Notes under the pieces: model-generated
Told to the model about the DNA's origin: nothing
Databases searched by the model: none
What the model saw: only the letters and a program-made list of their open reading frames with translations
Made by a program: the position numbers and the translations under genes
Shown: positions 23,593-33,947 of the stretch, one piece after another
Position numbering within the stretch: the stretch's first letter is position 1
How the letters are laid out: the number at the start of each line of letters is the position of its first letter
Assembly (NCBI GenBank): GCA_037176885.1
Contig: JAWWNJ010000006.1
Coordinates: 620,001-684,000, forward strand
From: Favolaschia claudopus
Lineage: Eukaryota > Basidiomycota > Agaricomycetes > Agaricales > Mycenaceae
Length of the DNA: 64,000 bases
Reading direction: 5' to 3'

Positions 23593-26500
23593 TACACAGT
23601 GGGGAATCTGGAAACAAGCTCCCCATCCTTGGAGTTTAAAATAGTGATTATGGAAGCTGAGGGATTTATCGGCGTTTGGCGAAATTCGCGCAACTCCTAG
23701 TCACTGTCGATATGATCAGAACGAAATACTGATACATTATAAGCTGGGAGAGCCGGAAGGAGGCGGCGTGGCGAGTTGGATCAGTGCTAGCGAGGATTCC
23801 ACCCACATTCTATCCCAAAAGACGCCCAAAGTACATTGAAACTTCGGGAAATCTCATTTCCAGTCAGTGCGTCGGACGTGGGCCAATTTTGTGGGGGCAA
23901 TGTGTCTGAGAAAAGCGGCGTAAATCGCTCGCTCAATCGACCAATGGCAAAAAGAGTTTGACGGTGACAGAGAAAACATAAAAGAAAGGCCTTCTGCGCA
24001 CGTACGGTATGATCCGATCACTGATTGGTTCTCCTCCAGAGCAGCGGCTTGGCGGCGGCAGAGCCTCAATCTATAGTTGGCCGTAAACATCGTATCTTCG
24101 TATCTTCCAGTCTTTTACTATACTTGAACTTGGTGAGCCAAATGGACTAGAAGAGCAAAATGCGCTCGCTTGAGCTCAGTTTTCATCCGTTTCCTTTCGG
24201 ATGTTGCGCAAATGGAAGCCTCAACTCTCAGCTCAACGCCTATGTAAAAAAAATGAGCACATTCGTGCAAGTATTGGGCGGGATGCACTCCGGCGCATCA
24301 AACCCCACTGATGCGCACCCGATCCAGATATTCATTAGCCAACGGACACTCGGCAAGCGCCGGCTGGACTCGATAAGCACCAGAAAAGGAAATTTCTCCG
24401 CCATCTCATCGAAAACCGAATTTAAACCTTCTATCCTTCCATGACCACTCAATAAATGCCAGGATAGTCCCTCAGACACCCACAGTGCTGCTTGAATTTA
24501 TAGCAATAAATAGCATGCGGTTTTGGACGGTCCTCAGCCTAGCAGCTAATAACATGTGCTATATAGCATTGTTATTAACAATTGAGTTTACAGCACAGCG
24601 CTCGGCGTCAAGCTACTACATACGCGTGAGCGGGCAGATGGAGGCGGAGTGCGATGTCGAGAAGGCAGCAGAGTCGATAAAGATGAGGACGGCGGCGACG
24701 AAGGACAGAGATGGCGTAGGCGACGGAGGCGACAAGACGAGAGAAGAAAAAAAAAGATAAACTCAAGTCAAACAATAGGGAGAGCGAATCTGTCGTATTG
24801 GAGGTAAAGTACAGGACTTGATACATGAGTAGAAGACAAGTCCAAAAAGAGTAGTATAAAGAGAAGTACCGTATAGGAAGTCGGATAAATAGTCGCTGCG
24901 AGTGGAGAGATGCGCAAGGAGGAGAACGAGGCTGAACAAAACGTACTAAGAGTCCCATAAAGTCCAATAAAATCCTAAATACTCCATCGTAGACCCTTCT
25001 GTGCCTTGCATGAGGTCGTATGAAACCGCGAGATGAGGTGCGCAACGCGCTCGCTGAATCACAAGTGTCGGGCGACCCGAGTGCCGGTGGAGGTATGGCC
25101 GATTGCGAACAAATAAGTGGCGAGACCGAGAGGAACGGAGAAGCCGAAAACCAAGGGAATTGAAGGCACGAGTCGAGGCGCAAGGTGGATGGTCGGAGAA
25201 CAGACGGTGCCGGAGGAGCGAGTGGAACGGACGCGTCAAGGCAGTGGTGGTGGTAGCGAAAGAGGATGAAAATGATCGGTGACGCAAATCAGTCACATCT
25301 TGTGATTCTCGGAATCTGCCGTTTACGTAGTGGCGCCAAGTGGCGCCAGTTCAACGTTCAACCCTTGTTTATTTATGGGATTCAACCGTGGGAGATGCTC
25401 ACGTGCATGTTCAATTTCGAACATGAACTGGGATAAGGCCGCAAGCGGCAGGTGCCGAACCTTAGTTAGAGTTATATAGAACGGCAAACCGACTCGATGT
25501 AAGTCCCAAGAAATTTTGTATTTTATATATTCAGCATGTACCTAGTGTTAACGTTCAGTCTTCGCCACAGATTATAATAATTACCGAGCACCTTTCCGCT
25601 TCACGTACGAGATAGAAACAATCCAACGGAAACACTCCAAACACCCTCCGAAAGGACATTGACATAGAAAACAGATTGCCAAGGGAATGAATGAAGCAAA
25701 ACGAGACGAATCAGACGATGCGTGTTTGACTGGGTCCAGTGATCTTTTTGATGACCCTTGAAGGTTACAGTATCGTGATAGGTGTCCGACTCCAGTCGCC
25801 CCCACCGCTGGTGAGTCTAGATCTATCAGCGCTGACAACTCTCTGCCCAAACAAACTCATAGGAGTGAACCCCTTCAAAACTTCCGTGCCGTTAATGTCA
25901 CTCCCATAGCCCCAATAAAATGACAAAATAGAGACTTAGAGCGCTCACATTCAATTTACTCCGTATCTGTCCTACGTGTATAATGCGCATAAATTCAGCG
26001 CTTTTTCGCCACACTCTGGTCCAAGCTTACAACTAGAAGTAGCAAGTAATCGCGCACGCTATTGGAGGTAGAATGAGCGTCATAGTTGTTGCTAACTGTG
26101 TGATTGGGGAAGTAGTGACCCTGTAACAAAAGGGGAGGGACTTGTAAGTAACAGGAAATGGGGAAAAGAGACAAGGGTGGAGGAGAGCCGAGGGGAAGGA
26201 GGAGCATGAGAAGGACATCGTAGTGAGAAAGAAAGGCAATGAGAAAGGCAAAACAAGTCAATCCTATTCAAAAACAAGATGACGCTCGTAAGTTGACGAA
26301 CCACCGCAAGTTGCAGATTGCAGGTTTCTGAATGAACACATAGGCAATAACGAGGCGCCAAGCAATTCATGCGAGGCAGGCATGGAGTCCCGAACAAACT
26401 GATAAGCGAATAGGGTGTGGACCCGGTCTAGAAGCAGCGTTGAGGCACTTCATGCATGTTGATCCAACCTCCGCACACAGACAAACAGAGCCTCCCAGAA

Positions 26501-27697
26501 AGAAAGAAAAGAAGGCAAGAAATTAACAGAATGAAACGAATTGGCTCACGTGTCATAATATGCCGGTCTAACATCGATGGGGCGCCGGAGAAGACAGGTG
26601 GAATGGGGCGTAGGATGGAGCGGTGGAGTTGGTCGCATGTTCACAGGTGCGGGAAGCAGCAGCGAGAATTCGAGGGCATGCACAGTGAAACTTTCAAATT
26701 GGCATACCAACACAGAGGGTGTGCACAGATACACCGCTACTAGTAACTTACCTTCGCTTTAGTATCCTAAGTTACGATCCTTGCACGATCCTCCAAGTCC
26801 GAGTCGCACTGTAAAAAAAAAGTAGGCATTGATCTAGCAAGCTATGCTTCCATTCATGATTCAAAGCACTTACTGTACTCATATAACACTTTCGATACTA
26901 TTCTGTTCCGTCTCTCTGCCATACAAAATCACATCTCGGAAGATGCAAGAACGAAAATTGAACAACACTGGCAGAGGAGCCGGCTGCTGCCTGAAAGGCA
27001 TACTGAGATTCTGCAGATAGAGGCCGAGCATCAGATATTTTTCCCTGCACCCATCAGAGGTGTTCAGAGCACTGAGGACTGGATGAACCACGAATGAAAG
27101 CGACAGTGTAAAGAGGGAAAGGCCTAGTAAAAGTCACAAATATGTCACATCAATACTAGTCACATGACTTGATTCAGGTCGGAACCTGAACGCGGCAGGT
27201 CACAATCACATGAGGGTGACATTTGGGATTCGTGAATTCCGATCTCCGTCGACTCAACTTTTCAGAGGACACCAAAGCACTGGTGCATTTAGAGACATGT
27301 GTAGATAGGGAAATTCAGAACTACTCAAGAACTACTTCTTGGAACCAATAGGGCACCAGAGGAAACAAACCCAAATAGGTGGCTGTACACTTCCTAATCG
27401 GTAGTCAACAAGAAACTTGCGGACCGCGGTTGAACCAAAATGGGTGGCTGTACACTTCCTAATCGGGGTGTAACAAGGAACTTGCGTTGAACCAAAATGG
27501 GTGGCTGTGCCATTGGTAAGCATACCCCAATCGGGGAGTAACAAAGAAATTCTTGTAAGGAGCCAAACCTAAAGGTTCGGCAATGATTCACAGCAAAGTA
27601 CAAAACCAACATAAATTCCTTAGATACAAATTCGACCAATGAGTATATATGACCCGATAGCAAATCTTGTCGCTGAGCCCGTAGAGTGAGGCGGTCC
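23593..27697. other. Gene-poor region
   Basis: About 4.1 kb with no recognisable gene. The longest frames (24608-25183 minus, 25581-25850 minus, 26092-26397 minus, 24160-24444 plus) have low-complexity or unremarkable sequence without domains. A short 7-bp inverted repeat (CATGTTC/GAACATG) lies near 25408-25427. The region has the look of decayed transposon sequence, but only the short repeat cluster near 27.4 kb is explicit. Confidence 0.5.
27366..27560. repeat. Three-copy imperfect direct repeat
   Basis: The core GGTGGCTGTACACTTCCTAA recurs: GGTGGCTG begins at 27379, 27443 and 27500, spacings of 64 and 57 bp. Copies two and three share AACCAAAATGG just upstream, and each copy is followed by AATCGG and an AACAA-rich tail. 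The third copy carries a short replacement in its middle. Origin is unknown. Confidence 0.75.
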
Positions 27698-30600
27698 TTA
27701 TGTAATTGTGGAGTGATTGATCGGAATGATGTTCACTGCAAAGCTAGACAGCGAACACCGAGGTATGAGACTCAGAGAGATGACTTTGGAACAATAATAA
27801 CTTACACGGATCCAGAGCATTGTATGCAGGGCAGAGGTCGAGCCATTTAGGTGGAATGATCTGCGCAAACGGTCCGGTGCGTTGAGCTGCAGGGGCTTCG
27901 GCGAATACAACTGCCAGTCCGGCCCTGGAGGCTCATTAGACCTCGAATAGAGCAAAAAAAGCGTGGGAAAGCGCACTCGAGGTGGAAGTCGATATGACTG
28001 GAGGAGATTTAGTCAGTATGAGAGCTCAGGAAGAAGGAGGAAACATACCAATGCAAGAACCAAGGTCCCGGGTTGTCAGCTGATGTTGTGGTCAAGATGT
28101 AAGAACAAACAATATTCTGCTGGACGGATACCTCTGAAACGAATTACTACACCTCCTTGCTCGACTGCGACAACGTCCCGACGAGGTCTAGAGTGCTTTC
28201 AATCAACCGGAAGTGTTTGAGATGGAAAAAACTGACGGATTCTTGTAATTCACCGGACCCGATGCACTTTGCACAACGTCGAAGGCATGCCCGCTACATT
28301 CAATAAGATAGTGCAGCGGAGGACTCCCGACTACTTACTGGAGGTGGAAGGGGTGAGTGATGCCTGAAAATCAAAATAACGCGCTGTAAACGGCAAAATG
28401 ATGGCAAAATATTTACCATGATCGGAACCGTGAATACGTAATTCCACAACCTCGTTCTGCTGCAGGATAAAAGTGTGCTCGGAAACAGTAAAATCAGAAG
28501 CAACAGTGGCGCCGTTAATAATCTTGAGGAGGGTTGGGAGGTCAGGAGGGGTATAAACGATGCCGTTGATTTCCCAGATCTATTTTGACTAAGTGGGGAA
28601 AAAAGCCAGGCAAAACAATTATAACCTACGCCATTCCCAGCCTTATTAAGTTTGCGTCAGATCGTGAAGACAAGTCGAAGGGAGAATAGACTGACCGTGT
28701 CGAAGTCAAGATCAATAACGTGGTCTGCGGGTGCAGAACCTCCAGGTGCTCCAGGATTGATGAGGGTCTCCGAGAAGGTCAGTACAGTAATTGAACACAC
28801 GAGCTTCATGCATCACTTACTGCAAGCTGAAACTCCTGAAGCATGCTCGCACTTCCACCGCCGTCCAAGGCAACCGGAGAAATGGTGGCGGATGTGGAAG
28901 GATCTTTAGCAGGGGCTCCAGCATAGCGCAAGATGCCCTTGACATTCTCCTTGTCCACTGCATTCGAGGTGAGCCACAGTATTCTGAGTATGTGAAGAAT
29001 ACTGACGAATTGAACTTGATCCAGCTACAGTCTACGATAGACAGTCAATTGCTTGTTAAATGAAAAATGCGGAACACTCACCATAGGCGCACGCATCCAG
29101 TAATTATTCACGGGTTGATTGGCAGTAAGCTGTATCATGAACTTGCTTCATGTCTCTTGCATCGAGCTGAAGAGGGCGGCTTACCACGATACTATATCGC
29201 TGCGCTAAAATTCCAATGAGACACACCAAAACAACATGGAAAAGCGCGTACCTGCGTGAATCTCAAAGCTGCTGACGGTCAAAGGGACTGTGGCAATCCC
29301 ATCGGTCTCAATGACATTAAAGACATGATTATCGACCGAAAAGGTATAAGCGGCGAAGGCGGAAATATTGATAATGCGGAAACTAGTTGCCCACATTAAA
29401 TCATTCAGCAATCAGAAGCGAGGGCCAGATTAGGACATACCGGTATCTATTTTCGAGGTGTCAGATGATTATTCCGGGACGCCAAAAACATGGCTCACCG
29501 CTTCCCCGCAACAACATTCACGACTGCCCATCGGATTGCGGGGCCGCCTTTGTATCTCTGAGAAATAATCAGTGATTCAGATCCTGAATATTGAGACGAG
29601 ACGACATACGCCGACTCCGTTGAAAAGACCTGAGGCGGGCACAGGTTCGTGCCCATCTTGCTTGAATTGCGCCATTAATTGTTCGGCGGGAGTGTGGTAC
29701 CTACATCGGTGGTTAACAAATCACAAATCAAGGCAGCACATTGTCTGGAACGTACCAATCTGCGAGTGTGATGATTGTTGATGCATCGTCGACATCCCAA
29801 AGACTTTTCTGGGGATCATTGGGGTCTGAACGACGGAGGTGAGTGTCTTTTTTACTAGAAACAATTGAGTAGACAAACCATCTGTCATAAGTCAGTTTGC
29901 GGATGCTATGTCGTGTATCAGAGAGCTCACATATGACGAGGGTGCCTCTCTCGCCATCTACATATTGTGTGGATAAATGGCTGTGATACCAGTAGGTTCC
30001 CGTTTGATCGCCCAGACCGAAATTATACTCTGTCATCGTGCTTCACCCAGGGAAAAATTTTCGAAGCCGCAGACCACTCACGATAAGAAGCGTTGGGGGC
30101 GATGGGGCCTATGAATTGTGAACCGATGATCAGGGCTCGGTGCTGTGAGTGATTAAGAGGGAACACTGACATTGATTCACAAAAGCCGGTCCATCCTCAC
30201 TCGCAGTTCTGTCTTGAAACAATCCGTGCCTGCAATTTACAAGATCAGAGTTACGTGAATCCATTGTGGAAGACAGCGTACCAGTGCTGCATCGATAATC
30301 GTCAGTACTCGCAGTTACCAAAAGTAACCGAATTCGGGGTTTTTTCCCAGAAATTACAATGGTGAAGAGACTTTGAGCAATGAAGGGTTCATTTACAACG
30401 TGTTTGCTACAACTTTCATGATATAAACTTGGGGTAAGCTATCACACAGTGGGTGAATAAATTAATCTTCAAAATACCATCAATTTGGCAGTGTTCGCCT
30501 TTTTTGGAACACAGTCAACAGGATTTCAGGTGGGTGAGTACCTCAAAAATAGGTCTACTATCTCATGAATTTGTACCTGAGAACTCAGAGTTTGCTGGGC

Positions 30601-31162
30601 TATCCTCATCCTTCAATGAGGATACTAAAACAGAGCAAGAAATTGTTGATTTGACACATAAATAAACAAACATAGAAAATCAGCACAGGGAAAGCCCAAT
30701 AACTTTGGTGCGTGTTATGTGCGATAGCATATGACCATCCCCCCTCTATACCACCAGTTGAACCAACTGCTAACTGTATTAGCTGTTCGCAAGCAAGGCA
30801 TTTCTAAATTCGGTTACTTTTGGTAATGCCGAGTATACAGGGATTGATACATGTTGATCGCTCACAATACTGGTAGATCGCCGCATGGTGGGGTCGACGA
30901 GGTGGTTAGACACATTAATGTGCAGGGTGTCGCCCTTCATCGCTACTATGTTGGTGCCGGGGAACGTCCCCGCCTGGATGACGGAACGCAGAAAACCGTC
31001 GGGTGCAACGACAGCGTTTGTGATCTACAAACAAAATGGGTCAGCAGCAACCAGGCCAACAAACAGTGGGCTGCTAACCGGTAAGTCCACGAAAACATCC
31101 GCCGCAAAAGCCTGGCCGACGACGAAAGGCAGGAGCACGAGAGCTGAGTACTTGACACCCAT
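27698..31162 (-). CDS. Laccase (secreted multicopper oxidase)
   Basis: Many short exons starting [20 protein letters not shown] (signal peptide), then [15 protein letters not shown]. All four copper-binding signatures are complete after splicing: L1 [21 protein letters not shown]2 [19 protein letters not shown] (about 29940-30003), L3 HPFHLHGHAF (split by an intron near 28293-28340) and L4 HCHIDFHLEAGL (split near 28003-28049). These hold one type-1 and three type-2/3 coppers that oxidise phenols with reduction of O2 to water. The axial position ten residues after the L4 Cys is Leu. The end reads [13 protein letters not shown], then a short last exon with TAA at 27698. The L1 HWH is encoded across a 5-nt exon (30282-30286). 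The intron before that exon holds a MITE. Likely extracellular, in lignin or phenol turnover. Confidence 0.92.
30306..30835. mobile_element. MITE-like element inside a laccase intron
   Basis: Perfect 20-bp terminal inverted repeats, TTACCAAAAGTAACCGAATT at 30315-30334 and its reverse complement at 30807-30826, extend outward imperfectly to TACTCG/CGAGTA. A TA dinucleotide at each edge (30306-30307 and 30834-30835) fits a Tc1/mariner-type target duplication, although other superfamilies are possible. The roughly 530-bp interior codes for nothing recognisable. It sits wholly inside one laccase intron. Confidence 0.8.
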
Positions 31163-31706
31163 ATTCAGAGATGAAAAGTCTTCGAATGAAAGGGAAAGAA
31201 TGCACCGACTTTATACCATCCAGAGAAAAATATTGTACGGTGTTTGGCAGAGAAGCCCATTTCATAAACAGCAACTCCAACGCATCCAATGGGGATGCTC
31301 GTGAGAGCACATTCCTATCCGCTGGCGTTGACTTACAAATTTGCATCCGTTCTTAATTCTTATTTGGGAACAAGAAAGAAGGCTAGTCTTGCATTGCATC
31401 CCTTGGCACCCGCATGGAGAAAATGGTCCCGGTGTGAATCAAACCAGAGTAGATCATTCAGTGGCGGATTGGAGGATTTAGAAAATACCGACCATTGAGG
31501 CGGACAGGCTTCTGGAAATTTAGCACTAAAGTACCCCATATAGAGCCGCAAAAACGATACATTATATTAATTTTGTTGCCGCTCGAGGGGTAGACATGGA
31601 GTCAATATGGACTCTGGAGTACTGCTCTGGAGTACTTGAGTGCCGATGAATCATGACGGTGACCAGTCCTAATAAGTAGTTACCATAGGTCCACGGTCAC
31701 GTCAGT
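31163..31706. other. Laccase upstream region
   Basis: This 544-bp gap separates the laccase start from the LTR of the copia element. It should hold the laccase promoter. No other gene is visible. Confidence 0.6.
31209..31215 (-). promoter_or_regulatory. TATA box of the laccase gene
   Basis: On the minus strand TATAAAG lies 47-53 bp upstream of the start codon at 31162, suggesting a very short 5' leader. Confidence 0.6.
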
Positions 31707-31918
31707 TGTTGGACATTGACGCAGCGCTTAGTCGCTGACCTAAACATTTCCTAATCAATCTACTTACTCGATCACTCTGTAACATATTGATCCTGGACGA
31801 AGAGACGGACCCCTAACGGTTCTCTCTTCGTACCAGGTATGGCTCGTATATTCTACTCGCCTATGTATTAACGAACGGTTCTCTCTTCGTACCAGACCAA
31901 ATATATATTTACTTGATA
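31707..31918 (+). repeat. 5' LTR of the copia element
   Basis: This 212-bp LTR contains an internal direct repeat AACGGTTCTCTCTTCGTACC at 31815 and 31874 (59 bp apart), preceded by an inverted partial copy (CTGGACGAAGAGA) that could fold with the first copy. Confidence 0.93.
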
Positions 31919-31929
31919 GGTTATGGGCC
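31919..31929 (+). other. Primer-binding site of the copia element
   Basis: GGTTATGGGCC directly follows the 5' LTR. It complements the initiator tRNA-Met anticodon arm and matches the site in the pol-less element at 10800-10811. Confidence 0.78.
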
Positions 31930-32072
31930 TCCGTTTGTGAACCATCTGCACTATACTGCTCGACAAAGCTGCTAGAACACATCTTGCTCATCCTTGCTCA
32001 TCCTGGTCAACATACCTCCACATCTCCCACTCTTGATTGTCCAACCCAATGTTTCCATATCGCTATCTCACA

Positions 32073-33947
32073 ATGGCGTCAGCCAACTCGAACGACAAAG
32101 AATGGCGTCCAATCACACTTGCCCCTATTGTAGAAAACAGCGACGGCAGCAACAACTACGCAGAATTCCAATCCAAAGCGAAGCGCAAACTTGACGCTGC
32201 GGGGTACTGGAAATATGTCGCAGGCGATGAGTATAAGCCACCGGTCATCCCGAAGCTGGTGGAGAGTTTGACGCACACTGGTTTCGACGGCGAGGGCAAC
32301 GAAGTTACGATTACAACGCGCGGGAACGAGGTGGAAGTGAACGTTGCAAAGAAGAACGCGGAGTCGTGGCTCGCGCAAGACAAGAAAGTGCTTGCAATTA
32401 TTGTCGAAGCCGTTCCCGGACCGAAACTCTACGTCGTCGAAGACTGCAAGTCAGCGCACGAGGCCTGGGAAGCTCTCAAGGAGACGTACGAACCTACAAA
32501 TGCGCTTATGGCTATCACCCTCAAGAGCCAGATAACATCCTTCATGTGTGGCGCCAATCCTGTCGCGTGGAGGGTCGAGATAATGGAGAAGTACCAGAGG
32601 CTTCGTCGTGCCGATGCTGGGATGCTGCCTGACCACGAGTTTGCAAAGTGTCTCATCACGAACATGTCCCCGAGCGACAAGTGGCAGTATTGCCGCGATA
32701 TTCTGCTTGAGGAGATGGCGAAGAGCGAACAGGGAGGAGAACCACTGAAATCGGCATTCGTGCTTGCTCGCCTCCAACGGGAGGAATTCTCCAAAGGTCT
32801 GTTCACCGCTGCTACCTCCTCCTCCTCCTCGTCTTCGAAGGCTCGAGCACGCAACGACGATGGTGATGCTGTAGCAAGCGCGTCGTTCGTTCAGCCGGGT
32901 ACACCAGGAGGGAGAAAGATGGAACGTACTCACCAACGGAACGACCGTCGCGCAGGCCCTTACGACCACCGATCTTCAGCATCTTCCAACAATCGAGACA
33001 ATCGAGACAATCGCGACAATCGCGACAATCGCGATAATCGCGACAACAGGCGCGAACACATAATCTGCAACAATGATTTCTGCATGACACCGTACGGTCA
33101 TGTAAAGGCGGATTGTTTTTCTTACGGGGGAGGAAAAGCGGGTCAGTATCCCGATAGCTACCGAGGACAGCGGGACATTCACCTGCCGCCGGCCGAGCGT
33201 GTAACGGAGAGGCGGCGCCAGGCGCTTCGGAGCGCAGGAGACCGCTTTGCTGGGATGGTGGATGCCACAGAAGACAGTGAAGAAGATATTCAGGATGCGC
33301 TGGGGAACGAAACGGTAGATGCGAACTTCGTGTTCATGGTCGGGAGACTTGAGATAGACGGAGAAGATGAGGACGAAATGGAGGAGGTGTGGGTGAATGC
33401 GGTGGATGTTGTGCTGAACGCAGAGGCGGTGGAGCAAACAGAGAACGTCTACCACGATACAGGCGCGTCGCGCCACGTCTTCAATAACAAAGTGTCCTTC
33501 AAGGAATACAAGACCTTCAGCCAGCCGTTGAGTGTTCATGGATTTGGAACAAATCTAACCACCCAAGCCTTAGGGAAGGGACAAGTTATTCTTGAAGGCA
33601 CTCACGAAGGTGACCCCAAGTTTTCGCTGAGCAACGTCCTTCACATACCGAGCGCGCGCTGCAACCTCATCTCTGGCACGCAGTTGGACTTGAAGGGAGT
33701 GCAGACGGACACTGGGGGGGGGAAGATCCGATACTTCAATGCGGATGGTATCCAGTTTGCGTCTGGGGAGATAGTTGGTGGATTGTACAAGATGGGCGTG
33801 AAGATCGTGGGAACCTCCGCGGAAGCAAATTTGCTTCCGTTTTCGGCTACCGACCTCATCAATGCGACAACTCCCTCTGTTCTTGCTCTCCTTGGACCCG
33901 ATGCCGACGCCGATACCAACAAGGACTTGGTTTTTACCACCGTCTAA
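32073..33947 (+). CDS. Copia Gag-protease polyprotein
   Basis: I place the start at MASANSNDKEWRPITLAPIV (32073); an in-frame ATG also exists at 32037. The Gag core includes NNYAEFQSKAKRKLDAAGYW and AHEAWEALKETYEPTNALM. Six 9-bp units encode a repeated N-R-D motif near residues 308-325. A zinc-knuckle variant follows, with spacing C-x4-C-x5-H-x4-C (CNNDFCMTPYGHVKADC). The aspartic protease active site is VYHDTGASRHVFNN, with downstream ALGKGQVILEG and NVLHIPSARCNLISG. The frame ends in TAA at 33945-33947, overlapping the next ATG as TAATG. Confidence 0.9.
   Translation: MASANSNDKEWRPITLAPIVENSDGSNNYAEFQSKAKRKLDAAGYWKYVAGDEYKPPVIPKLVESLTHTGFDGEGNEVTITTRGNEVEVNVAKKNAESWLAQDKKVLAIIVEAVPGPKLYVVEDCKSAHEAWEALKETYEPTNALMAITLKSQITSFMCGANPVAWRVEIMEKYQRLRRADAGMLPDHEFAKCLITNMSPSDKWQYCRDILLEEMAKSEQGGEPLKSAFVLARLQREEFSKGLFTAATSSSSSSSKARARNDDGDAVASASFVQPGTPGGRKMERTHQRNDRRAGPYDHRSSASSNNRDNRDNRDNRDNRDNRDNRREHIICNNDFCMTPYGHVKADCFSYGGGKAGQYPDSYRGQRDIHLPPAERVTERRRQALRSAGDRFAGMVDATEDSEEDIQDALGNETVDANFVFMVGRLEIDGEDEDEMEEVWVNAVDVVLNAEAVEQTENVYHDTGASRHVFNNKVSFKEYKTFSQPLSVHGFGTNLTTQALGKGQVILEGTHEGDPKFSLSNVLHIPSARCNLISGTQLDLKGVQTDTGGGKIRYFNADGIQFASGEIVGGLYKMGVKIVGTSAEANLLPFSATDLINATTPSVLALLGPDADADTNKDLVFTTV
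32994..33047 (+). repeat. 9-bp tandem repeat in gag
   Basis: Six tandem units of CGMGAYAAY (CGAGACAAT, CGCGACAAT and variants) encode alternating Arg-Asp-Asn, giving a basic/polar linker just before the zinc knuckle. Confidence 0.9.

Noticed and set aside
24608..25296. Minus-strand frames of 191 and 116 codons in the gene-poor region
   Set aside because: Low-complexity Ser/Arg/Leu composition and no domain; they look like chance frames in purine-rich DNA.
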